Below are positions 1 to 8,401 of a stretch of DNA of 64,000 bases, one piece after another. Source of the DNA: Metabacillus sediminilitoris. GTDB taxonomy: Bacteria; Bacillota; Bacilli; Bacillales; Bacillaceae. The notes below the pieces were generated by a model. It saw nothing but the letters and a program-made list of their open reading frames with translations, was not told the DNA's origin and ran no database searches. Positions within the stretch are counted from its first letter, which is position 1. Each line of letters begins with the position of its first letter. The stretch is from contig NZ_CP046266.1 of assembly GCF_009720625.1 (NCBI RefSeq), positions 5,065,501 to 5,129,500 of the forward strand, written 5' to 3'. The translations under genes and the position numbers were made by a program.

Positions 1-207
1 CACTTCATTCCAATCGGCAATTTGCTGAAACAGTTGCTTTTCTTCTGCAGCAAAAGGTGGATGAACCTGTGTTAGGAGCTGTTCCCGCATCTCTAACAGT
101 GAGGTGATTTGTTGAATGCATTCATCACGATTATCCTTTGTGACTTGTTGAGACACTAGTTGAAAAAGCTGTTCTGTCACTTCGTATACCTTTGAGATGG
201 CGCTCAC
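1..207 (-). CDS. fliT: Flagellar chaperone FliT-like protein (partial, C-terminus beyond window)
   Basis: The first 69 codons are visible, beginning MSAISKVYEVTEQLFQ, and the gene runs off the left edge. The start I chose is GTG at 207-205, which overlaps the fliS stop (TAGTG), the usual sign of translational coupling; this frame stays open to base 1. The residues are predicted to be helical and rich in Q and E, as in small flagellar export chaperones. In Bacillus, fliT directly follows fliS, and its product assists export or assembly of the filament cap FliD. The identification rests mainly on position, size and composition, because no sharp motif exists in this family. Confidence 0.75.
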   Translation of the reverse strand, partial: MSAISKVYEVTEQLFQLVSQQVTKDNRDECIQQITSLLEMREQLLTQVHPPFAAEEKQLFQQIADWNEV

Positions 208-608
208 TATGCTTGTCCACCTTGACGATGCTGTTGCTGGCGGTTGATTTGAATAACCTGCTTCCATGTATCACGGAATTCAATGACAAGTCCTTCTACT
301 TCTTTTAGGATAGAGCCGTCGTTTTTGACGTTTGCTTCTGTTAAGCGGTGGTTGATGTATTCATACATAACAGCCATATTTTTTGAGATTTCTAGATCCA
401 TATTGAGTGTGACCATGAGTTCTAGAATGATTTTTTGAGCTTTTTGGATGTTTGTGTTTTTGTCTTCGATTTTTTTATTATCAATTGCAAGAGATGCTTG
501 TTTGATGAATTTCAGGCAGCCGTTGTAAAGCATTAATGTGACTTCACCCGGTGAGGCGGTTGTGACTGCGTTTTGCTGGTAGGCTGCGTATGGGTTGTTG
601 ATTGCCAT
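207..608 (-). CDS. fliS: Flagellar export chaperone FliS
   Basis: This 133-residue protein begins MAINNPYAAYQQNAV, the typical FliS N-terminus, followed by the conserved ASPGEVTLMLYNGCLKF segment. FliS binds the C-terminal disordered part of flagellin in the cytoplasm, prevents premature polymerisation and delivers flagellin to the export gate; in Bacillus it also acts with FliW and CsrA to sense flagellin export. It is in one transcription unit with fliD upstream (18 bp gap) and fliT downstream (1-base overlap). Length and four-helix character match the family. I am confident in the assignment. Confidence 0.95.
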   Translation of the reverse strand: MAINNPYAAYQQNAVTTASPGEVTLMLYNGCLKFIKQASLAIDNKKIEDKNTNIQKAQKIILELMVTLNMDLEISKNMAVMYEYINHRLTEANVKNDGSILKEVEGLVIEFRDTWKQVIQINRQQQHRQGGQA

Positions 609-626
609 GGTTTTCGCTCCTTTTTA

Positions 627-2153
627 TTACGATGAGAATTGTGACATGAGATAGCTCATTTGTGAGTTTGATTGCTGTATTGCTTTTTCCATTGCTGTAA
701 ATTGTCGCCAGTAGCGGTCTTCGACTTGGGTAAGGCGATCTTCGAAGCGGTCGATTTGGTTTTCGATAGAGTTTAAGTTTCTTCCTAGTGTATATTGATT
801 ATTTACTTTTAAAGAATTCCCAGCTTTTTCTTCTATATTACTAATCGTATCTTTGATCGTCTCACGGAGTCTTTTCGCGATCCCAGTTGTCTCTTCTGTA
901 CCTCCATCTGCATTAAATAATTGGTAGATGGCTGAAGGATTTTCTTGAATTTTTTCACGTAATTTTGTTTCGTCGATTATTAATTTTCCTTTATCTAAAT
1001 AATTAGAAGAGGTTTTTATTCCGATTTCAGCTAATTGTTGAAATCCTACAGGATTTGTTGAATTTTTTACAGGGGCATAAAAATCCATTCTCATACTGTT
1101 TAATCCGCTTGAAAGAATCGAATCATTTTTCAATAAACCACTTTTTGCTTTTTCTTCCCAAAGCTCAATGGTTTTGTCTTCCATATCACTTTTTTGCTCA
1201 TCTGTTAGTGGTTGATAGTCACGATAGCGTTCTTCTGATAGTTTTCCATTAATTTTATCGATGACTTCATTGTATTTATTTACAAATTTAACGACTGAAT
1301 CTAGGATGCTATCGACATCTGTTGAGGAAGAGATTGACACTGATGAACTTGTGACACCCTTTGCAGTATATTCAATTCCATTTAAGGTAAAAGTATTTGA
1401 GCTTTTTTGCATTTCATAACCATTTACTTTGATGGTTGCGTCTACACCATTTTGATCTGCAACTAACGTTTTCCCTGTAGCGCCACCCCAGGTGAATCCT
1501 AAACTGCTCATAAATGTTTGTGTGGCTGTTTCAGAAGCAGCATCTCGATCATCTAAGGCAATTTCAACTCCTGCTCCTGTTTTATTATTGGTAAAAACAA
1601 TTGTATCTTTATATTCAGTGTCAGAGATTTTGATTTTTTCCTTCATCGCTGTGACACCGAGGGTAGAAGAATTTATTTTACTTATAACATTGTCAATTGA
1701 ATCTGAAGCTGATAATTTAATAGATGAATAACGATATTCTGTTGCACCAGGGTCTTTCACTTTAAACTTCAACTCAATATCTTGTGCGGTATAATTGATA
1801 TTTCCAGATGTTTTCCATGTGGATGAATTAGCTAAGCTTAGTACATCAATTGTTGAAGAGATATTTGTTTGTGCATTAATTGCTTTTGCCGAAACCTTCG
1901 AATCATCTGAACTGGAGACAGATTTTTTCAAGAAAGTGGCTTCTCTTCCGATGCTATTATCATTGATAAAAAGCATATCATCTAACTCTTTTAACAGCTT
2001 ATTCATATCTCTGTAATCATCACGTTGCCATTCTACTGTCTGCTTCTTTTGTGTTAATTTATCAAGTGGTATACGCTCTGCTTTCATTAAATCAGATACA
2101 ATCGTATCAATATCCATTCCACTAGCAAGTCCGCCTATTCTTATTCCTGCCAT
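627..2153 (-). CDS. fliD: Flagellar filament cap protein FliD (HAP2)
   Basis: The product is the distal cap that promotes flagellin folding at the filament tip. I start at the ATG at 2153, giving MAGIRIGGLASGMDID (508 residues), because a TAGGAGG site lies about 9 bases before it; the ten upstream in-frame codons would cover that site. The N-terminal D0 motif GLASGMDIDTIVSDLMKAER and the heptad-rich C-terminus (IENQIDRFEDRLTQVEDRYWRQFTAME) pair as a coiled coil. The central part is variable and rich in S and T, as expected for the surface-exposed domains. It sits between flaG and fliS and is probably transcribed from the sigma-D type promoter before flaG. Confidence 0.95.
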   Translation of the reverse strand: MAGIRIGGLASGMDIDTIVSDLMKAERIPLDKLTQKKQTVEWQRDDYRDMNKLLKELDDMLFINDNSIGREATFLKKSVSSSDDSKVSAKAINAQTNISSTIDVLSLANSSTWKTSGNINYTAQDIELKFKVKDPGATEYRYSSIKLSASDSIDNVISKINSSTLGVTAMKEKIKISDTEYKDTIVFTNNKTGAGVEIALDDRDAASETATQTFMSSLGFTWGGATGKTLVADQNGVDATIKVNGYEMQKSSNTFTLNGIEYTAKGVTSSSVSISSSTDVDSILDSVVKFVNKYNEVIDKINGKLSEERYRDYQPLTDEQKSDMEDKTIELWEEKAKSGLLKNDSILSSGLNSMRMDFYAPVKNSTNPVGFQQLAEIGIKTSSNYLDKGKLIIDETKLREKIQENPSAIYQLFNADGGTEETTGIAKRLRETIKDTISNIEEKAGNSLKVNNQYTLGRNLNSIENQIDRFEDRLTQVEDRYWRQFTAMEKAIQQSNSQMSYLMSQFSS

Positions 2154-2166
2154 TTTACCTGCCCTC

Positions 2167-2523
2167 CTAGATTTTTTTATCAACGATCAACCCAACGAAG
2201 TCTGTCATTGCCGCATAAATGTCTAACCATTTTTTCGAAGGAATTTCTCTGACTACCTCGTTTGTGTTATTATCAACAATTGTGACATAGTATTCGTTTA
2301 ATTTTTCGTGAAGTTCAAATTTAATATGCGTATTTGATGGTTCTAATACTTTGTTAATCCCCTCGATTACCCGTTCCATTTCTTGTTTTGATGGAGGAGA
2401 TTGTTTATCTTGAATAGCTTGTTTATCATTTATATTTGCTTCTTTACTTTCTATTTGGCCATTTGTTCTAGTTGTATCAAAGGTGTGAAGTGCTGGCTGT
2501 GAAGATAGATTTTCTACCGACAT
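2167..2523 (-). CDS. flaG: FlaG family flagellar protein
   Basis: This protein of about 118 residues has a variable N-terminus and the conserved FlaG/YvyC C-terminal half (KFELHEKLNEYYVTIVDNNTNEVVREIPSKKWLDIYAAM), whose pattern of 'VDNxTxEVIREIP' is diagnostic. I place the start at the ATG at 2523 with AGGAG 8 bases upstream; a GTG three codons earlier is the alternative. FlaG proteins influence filament length, by an unsettled mechanism. The gene is first in the flaG-fliD-fliS-fliT unit and follows a good sigma-D promoter candidate. Confidence 0.9.
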   Translation of the reverse strand: MSVENLSSQPALHTFDTTRTNGQIESKEANINDKQAIQDKQSPPSKQEMERVIEGINKVLEPSNTHIKFELHEKLNEYYVTIVDNNTNEVVREIPSKKWLDIYAAMTDFVGLIVDKKI

Positions 2524-2555
2524 TGAAAACACTCCTATTAATTTTATCTATCTTT

Positions 2556-2582
2556 ATATCGGTTGCTTTTTTGTAAAGTTTA
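2556..2582 (-). promoter_or_regulatory. Sigma-D (FliA-type) promoter for flaG-fliD-fliS-fliT
   Basis: On the minus strand TAAA is followed after 15 bases by ACCGATAT, one mismatch from the motility sigma consensus (TAAA-N15-GCCGATAT). It lies about 33 bases before the flaG start. It has the same form as the promoters found before hag, flgM and yvyF in this window. Confidence 0.8.
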
Positions 2583-2673
2583 ATATGAAGAAAAAATTAA
2601 ACTGATTTAGATGTATTGAATATGGAGTATTCTTTAAATAAGGGGGAAGATGAAAAAAAAATTCGGTTAGGTA

Positions 2674-2814
2674 TCAATCCGGATATGCACCAAACTGTTC
2701 GCTGAGCATTGCTTCATTCTTTTTTTGATTTTCTAAAATGGTATTATTGATCTCCTTAATCAGTTCACCTGAACTATCATTATCCCATTCTTTTATAGAG
2801 GATTTCTTCTGTAT
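2674..2814 (-). pseudogene. Coding-like fragment, 3' end of an unknown gene
   Basis: Between flaG and the GntP gene, the minus strand holds an open stretch of about 45 codons ending ...LSEQFGAYPD and a TGA at 2674. It is rich in charged and polar residues (KEWDNDSSGELIKEINN) and reads like real protein. It has no start codon with a ribosome site and is preceded by a stop in frame, so it is probably the remnant of a truncated gene. I do not recognise the family. Nothing else in 2583-2880 looks coding. Confidence 0.35.
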
Positions 2815-2880
2815 TTATATTATATAGTTAAAGTTTTTTATTCTTTACGAATTAGTTAGTAGCATTTTCGTAAAAATAGA

Positions 2881-2914
2881 AAAGTTCCAATAGGATTTAC
2901 CCTATTGGAACTTT
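2881..2914 (-). terminator. Strong inverted repeat, probable rho-independent terminator
   Basis: A 14-bp perfect stem (AAAGTTCCAATAGG and its complement) encloses a 6-base loop. On the minus strand it is followed by a T-rich tract (TTTTCTATTTTT), so it would stop transcription leaving the sugar-acid operon or an extinct neighbour. From 2915 to about 3190 I see no gene or clear signal. Confidence 0.6.
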
Positions 2915-3197
2915 ACCTTCTTAAACATCCATTAAAATTGGTGTTTCACAAATAATACAACTTCCAATTTAAACATTCATGATAAAAATTCACCGTATAG
3001 GTCCGTTTATCTTATTTCCGAAAGTAACTCTTTTACTTTCTTACATTTAAAACCCTTTCATGCAGATACTTCATTTTAATAATTCTTGACCTTCTCACTG
3101 TTTTCCACAGCGAGCACTTCAAATTCGTTAAGAAGAGATGTACCTTATTAATTAGTTATATCTCATTAATAAAGATGCTTAAATTTAATTTAACTAA

Positions 3198-3293
3198 TCG
3201 AAAAAGGTAAGTCCACCAACAGTTAGAGTCTATCCTATTGAACTTGAATTCCTATATGAATTATTTGGAATGGCACAAGAATTTTTTAAATAA
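3198..3293 (+). pseudogene. Coding-like remnant overlapping the GntP 3' end
   Basis: The plus strand from about 3198 reads SKKVSPPTVRVYPIELEFLY... and ends at TAA 3291-3293. The composition looks protein-like (PIELEFLYELFGMAQEFF). There is no start codon with a ribosome site, and a stop lies just upstream in frame. It overlaps the last 8 bases of the convergent permease gene. It is most simply the 3' remnant of a deleted gene; its family is unknown to me. Confidence 0.25.
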
Positions 3294-4644
3294 ATATATC
3301 AAGTAAAAGAACCATCAGAAAAGCGACAAAAGATAAAATGGTTTCCATAACAGTCCATGTTTTAAATGTCTCAGACACCGACATATTAAAGTACTCTTTA
3401 ATTAACCAAAATCCTGAATCATTTACATGAGAAAGCATAATAGAACCTGCGCCCACTGCAAGCACTAATAATTCTGGGCTAACACCAGGCATTGTTGCCG
3501 CAATCGGTGCAACAATTCCAGCAGCTGTTGTCATCGCAACAGTCGCAGAACCAACTGCAGCACGGATTAAACCTGCAATTAAGAATGCCAACAATATTGG
3601 TGAAAGATGTGCATCTTGTGCAAATCCAGCAATCGCTTCTCCTACACCACTAGCGATTAGAATTTTATTAAATCCACCACCAGCACCAATAAGCAAAACA
3701 ATAGAAGCTACTGGACCAAGACACTCATTTGTAAATTTCAAAAGATCATTCTTATCATATCCGCGAGCAAATCCAAATGAATAAAACGCAACGACTAGAG
3801 AAATAAACAGTGCTACAACCGGACTTCCAATGAAATCTGCCCAGTATCGAATCGTACTTGTTTCAGGATAGATAAAACCAATGATTGTCGCAAGCAACAT
3901 CAAAATAACTGGAAGTAAAATCGTAAATAACGTAATTCCAAAGCCTGGTAAATTTTCGTGTTTCGTTTCAGTAAATTGCTCAACAAGTTCTCCAGTAGGT
4001 TCTACATGAACTTTTTTTGAAATATAAGAACCATAAATTGGGCCCGCTATTGCTGCAGCTGGAAACGCTACAATAAGAGAATACAGAATTGTTTTTCCTA
4101 AATCTGCTTGAAAAATATCAACTGCTAGCATCGCAGCAGGGTGAGGCGGCACAAGACTGTGTACAACCGCTAAACCCGCAATTAATGAAAGACCAATTTT
4201 AATTAGAGGCGTTCCTGTATGTTTCGCAATAACAAACACAAGTGGAATTAATAATACCACACCAACTTGGAAAAACACTGGAATACCACAGATAACCGCT
4301 ACAACCATCATCGCCCAGTGAACATTTTTCTCACCAAACACATTAACAAGCGTTCGAGCGATACGCTCGGCTCCCCCTGACTCAGCCATCATCTTCCCAA
4401 GCATTGTTCCAAGACCAAGAACAATCGCAATGAAGCCTAAAACACCGGCAACACCCTCTTGAAAGGCTGTTACAATATCAGGGAATTTCATTCCAGATAT
4501 CACTCCCATAAAGAGAGCTGCAGCAATAAGTGCGACAAATGGATTCGTTTTAAATTTCGCTATCAATACGATTAAACCTAAAATTGAAATGACTGCATAT
4601 AGTAAAAGACTCGCATCATGACTTAACCCAAATACTGAATACAT
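3286..4644 (-). CDS. GntP-family sugar-acid permease
   Basis: This 452-residue, very hydrophobic protein has about 12 predicted membrane segments and the GntP/GntU family hallmarks: a loop with SLVPPHPAAMLAVDIF, a stretch FFQVGVVLLIPLVF, and the C-terminal VNDSGFWLIKEYF segment. GntP-type carriers import gluconate and related aldonates by proton symport. As the last gene of an operon with a hydroxyacid dehydrogenase, a DUF1537 kinase and an aldolase, it probably imports the sugar acid those enzymes degrade (a tetronate or related acid) rather than gluconate. A cre-like site lies just upstream. The family is secure; the substrate is inferred. Confidence 0.9.
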   Translation of the reverse strand: MYSVFGLSHDASLLLYAVISILGLIVLIAKFKTNPFVALIAAALFMGVISGMKFPDIVTAFQEGVAGVLGFIAIVLGLGTMLGKMMAESGGAERIARTLVNVFGEKNVHWAMMVVAVICGIPVFFQVGVVLLIPLVFVIAKHTGTPLIKIGLSLIAGLAVVHSLVPPHPAAMLAVDIFQADLGKTILYSLIVAFPAAAIAGPIYGSYISKKVHVEPTGELVEQFTETKHENLPGFGITLFTILLPVILMLLATIIGFIYPETSTIRYWADFIGSPVVALFISLVVAFYSFGFARGYDKNDLLKFTNECLGPVASIVLLIGAGGGFNKILIASGVGEAIAGFAQDAHLSPILLAFLIAGLIRAAVGSATVAMTTAAGIVAPIAATMPGVSPELLVLAVGAGSIMLSHVNDSGFWLIKEYFNMSVSETFKTWTVMETILSFVAFLMVLLLDIFI

Positions 4645-4660
4645 ATCTCATCCTCCCAGA

Positions 4661-4674
4661 CGTAAACGCTTTCT
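4661..4674 (-). promoter_or_regulatory. cre-like (CcpA) site before the permease gene
   Basis: The minus strand reads AGAAAGCGTTTACG, close to the catabolite-responsive element consensus, with mismatches only at the outer bases. It lies between the aldolase stop and the permease start. Similar sequences occur near 5768 and 8330, which would fit carbon catabolite repression of the operon. This is a consensus match by eye only. Confidence 0.45.
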
Positions 4675-4700
4675 TTTTATAAAATTTTTTTCATTCGATC

Positions 4701-5537
4701 TTACCTATTCGCAAACAATTGGACAAACTTAGTCATCACGGGCTCCATCGCCATTTGCATATCAGCCATTACCGTTGAAAGATGAACCATTTCGTTCTCT
4801 TTAAAATACCTCTGTAAAAATGAAACAGCTTCCATCGATACTTCTGTATTAACATTAATTTTACAAATACCGGCTTGTACCGCTTTTGTAATAATTTCAT
4901 CAGGTGTCCCAGATCCACCGTGAAGAACGAGTGGTACTTCTACTTCCTGACGAATTTTTTCTAAAAGACCAAGATCAATATTTGGTTCTCCTTGATACAT
5001 ACCGTGTACCGTCCCAATCGCAGCCGCTAAAAAATCAACACCTGTTTCGGCAACAAACTCTTTCGCCAACAGTGGATCGGTTAATGTTCCGCTTCCTTCT
5101 TCTTCATCCGAAAAAGAGCCTCTTGCTAAAGATCCAATTTCAGCTTCAACAGATACACCTGCCATATGCGCAATATCTACAATTTCTGCTGTATGCTGTA
5201 TGTTTTGTTCTAACTCATACTTTGATCCATCATACATAACCGATGTAAAACCAGAACGAATGGCACGAATAATCGACTTCTTTTCATACGCATGATCTAA
5301 ATGAAGACATATCGGTACACTTGCTTTAGTCGCAATTCCTTTGACCATCGCTGAAAATCCTTCTACATCTACAGTCGGAAAATAACGTTCTCCTAACGCG
5401 ATAATAACGGGCTGCTGTTCTTTTTCAGCTACTTTCACTGCAGCTTGTACAGTTTCTAAATTATATACATTAAAAGCAGCAACCGCATATTGATGATGTT
5501 GAGCATGTTTTAACACATCTCTTGTATTTGCTAACAT
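4701..5537 (-). CDS. Class II (zinc) ketose-bisphosphate aldolase family protein
   Basis: The 278-residue product matches the Fba/GatY/KbaY fold. Visible zinc ligands and active-site residues are HLDHA (about 85-89), EAEIG (about 132), GTVHG (about 178) and LHGGSG (about 206), and the phosphate-binding segment KINVNTE is present. Such enzymes cleave phosphorylated sugars to dihydroxyacetone phosphate plus an aldehyde. Here it lies with a sugar-acid dehydrogenase and a DUF1537 kinase, so it most likely cleaves a phosphorylated oxo-acid made by them; in classical tetronate clusters this slot is filled by the unrelated OtnC. It is separated from the kinase gene by a repeat element. Confidence 0.88.
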   Translation of the reverse strand: MLANTRDVLKHAQHHQYAVAAFNVYNLETVQAAVKVAEKEQQPVIIALGERYFPTVDVEGFSAMVKGIATKASVPICLHLDHAYEKKSIIRAIRSGFTSVMYDGSKYELEQNIQHTAEIVDIAHMAGVSVEAEIGSLARGSFSDEEEGSGTLTDPLLAKEFVAETGVDFLAAAIGTVHGMYQGEPNIDLGLLEKIRQEVEVPLVLHGGSGTPDEIITKAVQAGICKINVNTEVSMEAVSFLQRYFKENEMVHLSTVMADMQMAMEPVMTKFVQLFANR

Positions 5538-5562
5538 TTTGTATACTCCTTAGTGATAGTTT

Positions 5563-5719
5563 GATAAAGTGAGACTTCCATCAGTGGGGGTTTTCTTCAT
5601 CCCCCACTGATGGTTAGCGAAACTTATCGGATCTTTACGGGCAGTTATCTCCCACTTATCTTCTTTGTTTCTCTCGAATCTTGATGTAGGAGTCTTACTG
5701 CCCGTTAAGAATGGGATAA
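5563..5719 (+). repeat. Interspersed hairpin repeat, copy A (internally deleted)
   Basis: The element begins GATAAAGTGAGACTTCC and ends AATGGGATAA. It contains a 13-bp stem (CCATCAGTGGGGG, 5578-5590, with its complement at 5601-5613) and a second complementary pair ACGGGCAGT/ACTGCCCGT (5637-5645 and 5697-5705). Compared with copies B and C, about 55-60 bases are missing from the middle. It lies between the kinase and aldolase genes and may reduce read-through between them. The rest of the 5538-5890 gap holds a weak cre-like site and an imperfect hairpin at 5803-5853. Confidence 0.85.
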
Positions 5720-5767
5720 CTTCATATTATGAGTGAAACTAGCATAAATATTAGGTAAATGCTGTTT

Positions 5768-5781
5768 GATATCCGTTTACA
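5768..5781 (+). promoter_or_regulatory. Possible cre-like site before the aldolase gene
   Basis: The sequence GATATCCGTTTACA partly fits the CcpA operator consensus and lies in the kinase-aldolase gap. It may serve a secondary promoter for the aldolase and permease genes. The match is weak. Confidence 0.25.
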
Positions 5782-5890
5782 AAAATATCATGGCGACTAA
5801 ATGGTGTATGTGCACACACAACGTGAAGTTTATGTTGCACATTCATATACACCACTTTTTCATTGCATGTAATCTATGAAAAACCTATTT

Positions 5891-7339
5891 TTATCTACTT
5901 AAAATTTCAACTGCTTCTCTTAATGTATCTTTCGTTCCGACATTACCTGGGAAAATGACGTACGCAATACCTGGGAACTTACTTTCAGTACCTGTTACCC
6001 AAACAGGTATCCCTGGCTTAATTTGACCAGCTACCGTTGCTCTTTTTACTTCAAGACCTTTTACACCTATATCACTCGATGTGATCCCACCCTTAGCGAC
6101 AATATAATTAGGTCTTACTTTTAATCGCTGAACAATACTCGTTACGGCATCCGATATTTTAACCGAAAGCATTAACTCTTCTTTTTTCTTGTTTTCACCG
6201 AGATCTAGTCGCTCTCTTTTTGTGTAAACCGCTACTGTTTTACCAGAAGAAATGAGACTTTCACACGTTTCAATCACTCGATTGATTTCCTCTTTGAATC
6301 GGTCAGGTTCTAAGACAAGATGACAATTAAATTCAATAAACTCAATAAAGCTGCATGTTTTTAATTCCTCAAGCTGTTCCGTTGTCTTTTTGACGTGAGA
6401 ACCGACGATAATTAGTCCCCCATTTTCAGATTTCTCTTTCATTAGCTCTTCTTTCGTTAACAATCCTTTATCACTAACTCCACCAATGATTTTCGTTAAC
6501 GCAGCTGCACTTCTGAACATAAAGTCCTTACCTATTTTCATCGCTTTTACTAACGCAATTGTCAAGATTTTCACATCCACGTAATCTACAGCGTTTACAA
6601 TCACTTTATTAAAACCTTGAACAGCTAGTAATTGATTCGTAATTCCGTCAATATCTAACGCACGAATTTGTTGAAGTGAAATATACGTTGTATTTTCAGC
6701 TGTAAACTGACCATTTGATTTTTCTTCCACCCATTCTCCCAAATGAGAGCGCTCATAACCAAATGTTCGATCTTTCGCAAATTCTGTTTCACCAGCAGGT
6801 ACTAAATATTCGTCATATTGAACGTAGTGAATATTATCAACTGTAAAGCGCCCTCCTTCTTTAAAGAAAGGAAAAATCACCTCTCCATCAAACTTGATAT
6901 CAGCATCTGTTTCCACTGTATCTTTTAATACCTCTGTTTCAAGCGGGTAATGTCCTCTAAGCGTTGAGTCACCGCGACTAATAATGACAAATTCTTTATT
7001 ATATTTTTTCGCTACTTCTACAACATTTGCAGCAATTTCTTTATGTGCTTTTTCAGTCTCGTCTTCCGTGAGACCCCTAGAGTTTGTGAGTATGAAAAAC
7101 ATTGATTTTTCTTCTAGAAAACCTTTTGTAATACTGTCTACTGACCAATCCGTGTAAACTGATATATCATGAATCGTTTGTACACCAGTAGGATCATCAT
7201 CAAGAACGATAATTTTTTTATTGAAATCCACGAGCTCTTTCTGAAGTATTTCATTCACAACATTCTCATCAACTGAAGGTATACTATTAAAAACATCTTT
7301 TGCTACTCTTTTTTCATTACTTTTAATAATATTCATCAT
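5891..7339 (-). CDS. DUF1537 four-carbon acid sugar kinase family protein
   Basis: This 482-residue protein has the two-domain layout of the OtnK/DtnK (YgbK-like) family: an N-terminal domain with VLDDDPTGVQTIHD (sugar-acid binding) and a C-terminal nucleotide-binding domain with KGGITSSDIGVKGL and FPGNVGTKDTL. Family members phosphorylate 3-oxotetronate or D-threonate with ATP. The start ATGATG follows the dehydrogenase stop without a gap, and its ribosome site (AAGGAGGG) lies inside the end of that gene, so the two are translationally coupled. The kinase would act on the dehydrogenase product before aldolase cleavage. Family certain, exact substrate not. Confidence 0.9.
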   Translation of the reverse strand: MMNIIKSNEKRVAKDVFNSIPSVDENVVNEILQKELVDFNKKIIVLDDDPTGVQTIHDISVYTDWSVDSITKGFLEEKSMFFILTNSRGLTEDETEKAHKEIAANVVEVAKKYNKEFVIISRGDSTLRGHYPLETEVLKDTVETDADIKFDGEVIFPFFKEGGRFTVDNIHYVQYDEYLVPAGETEFAKDRTFGYERSHLGEWVEEKSNGQFTAENTTYISLQQIRALDIDGITNQLLAVQGFNKVIVNAVDYVDVKILTIALVKAMKIGKDFMFRSAAALTKIIGGVSDKGLLTKEELMKEKSENGGLIIVGSHVKKTTEQLEELKTCSFIEFIEFNCHLVLEPDRFKEEINRVIETCESLISSGKTVAVYTKRERLDLGENKKKEELMLSVKISDAVTSIVQRLKVRPNYIVAKGGITSSDIGVKGLEVKRATVAGQIKPGIPVWVTGTESKFPGIAYVIFPGNVGTKDTLREAVEILSR

Positions 7340-8233
7340 TTAAGCCCTCCTTACTTCAACATTCGCAAGTTTTTCGTAATACTGTACGATGCCTCCATGA
7401 TCGTGACTCGCTTTTCCATCTACCTTTAAGGCGTGAAAAATTTCTAAAAGCTGGCTAGATAGTGGTAGTGGAACACCGATTTCATGTGCCGTTTCCATTA
7501 CATTCGTAATATCTTTAAGGTTAATATCAATTCTTCCACCAGCAACAAAGTTTCTATCAAGAATTAACGGAACTTTTGCATCTAGTACTGTACTTCCTGC
7601 AAGTCCGCCTCGAATTGCTTGATACATTTTCTCAACATCAATGCCCGCTTTCGCAGCTAAAACGAGTGCTTCCGACATTGCTGCAATATTTAAATTCACA
7701 ATCACTTGATTCGCTAATTTTGCCGTAACGCCGCTTCCGTTAGCTCCGACTAATGTAACTTCTGTTCCCATTCCATACAGTACATGTTTAACGCTTTCAA
7801 AAACGTCTTCTTTACCACCTACCATAATTGCCAAAGTACCATCGATTGCTTTCGGTTCTCCTCCACTTACAGGTGCATCTAACATCTCAATGCCTTTTGT
7901 AGAAAGCTCGCTTGCAATTACTTTTGAAGCAACTGGAGAAATCGAACTCATATCAATAATGACTGTACCTTCTTTTGCGCTATTAATGATGCCATTCTCT
8001 CCTAAAATAACTCCTTTTACATGATGAGAAGCAGGCAACATTGTAATAATTACATCGTTATTCGCTCCTACCTCTTCTAATGATACAGCCTCATCAGCTC
8101 CTGATTTTACCAATTCTTTTACCGCTTCTTTATTAATATCGTAAACAGTTAACTGATGTCCTTTCTTCATAAGATTTAAAGACATCGGCTTCCCCATAAT
8201 TCCTAATCCTATAAAACCAATTTTTCTTTTCAT
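7340..8233 (-). CDS. NAD(P)-dependent beta-hydroxyacid dehydrogenase (GarR/LtnD type)
   Basis: The 297-residue product starts MKRKIGFIGLGIMGKPMSLN, a Rossmann glycine motif, followed by DAPVSGGEPKAIDGTLAIMVGG (substrate-binding signature) and the catalytic lysine segment GSGVTAKLANQ of the 3-hydroxyisobutyrate dehydrogenase family. I start at 8233 because GGGAGG lies 8 bases upstream; an upstream in-frame ATG would cover that site. Relatives include tartronate semialdehyde reductase and L-threonate dehydrogenase. First gene of the operon, it probably oxidises the imported acid. The upstream gap carries repeated GTATAC boxes, likely targets of the divergent GntR regulator. Confidence 0.9.
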   Translation of the reverse strand: MKRKIGFIGLGIMGKPMSLNLMKKGHQLTVYDINKEAVKELVKSGADEAVSLEEVGANNDVIITMLPASHHVKGVILGENGIINSAKEGTVIIDMSSISPVASKVIASELSTKGIEMLDAPVSGGEPKAIDGTLAIMVGGKEDVFESVKHVLYGMGTEVTLVGANGSGVTAKLANQVIVNLNIAAMSEALVLAAKAGIDVEKMYQAIRGGLAGSTVLDAKVPLILDRNFVAGGRIDINLKDITNVMETAHEIGVPLPLSSQLLEIFHALKVDGKASHDHGGIVQYYEKLANVEVRRA

Positions 8234-8329
8234 ATGTTTTCCTCCCAAAATTGACAAAATCTCTTACTATAATGCTTTTTTTCGTAAAACTCATTATAAG
8301 GAAGTATTACGAGCAAAAGTAAAAATCAT

Positions 8330-8401
8330 TGTACACGTTTACAAAAATAACAGTATACAAATATTTATAAATTGTATACATTTTATAAATCTTTGTATAC
8401 A
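8330..8401. promoter_or_regulatory. Divergent control region with cre-like site and three GTATAC operators
   Basis: A cre-like sequence TGTACACGTTTACA lies at 8330-8343. It is followed by three palindromic boxes: AGTATACAA at about 8352, TTGTATACA at 8372-8380 and TTGTATACA at 8393-8401. A fourth TTGTATACA lies at 8605-8613 on the regulator side. The boxes resemble FadR/VanR-type GntR operators and recur before the decayed copy of this locus near 10203-10253, which supports their function. The rest of 8234-8725 is AT-rich leader and promoter sequence. Confidence 0.65.

Noticed and set aside
5578..5613. CRISPR-like reading of the repeat hairpins
   Set aside because: The copies are kilobases apart, in both orientations, and not separated by regular spacers; there are no cas genes.
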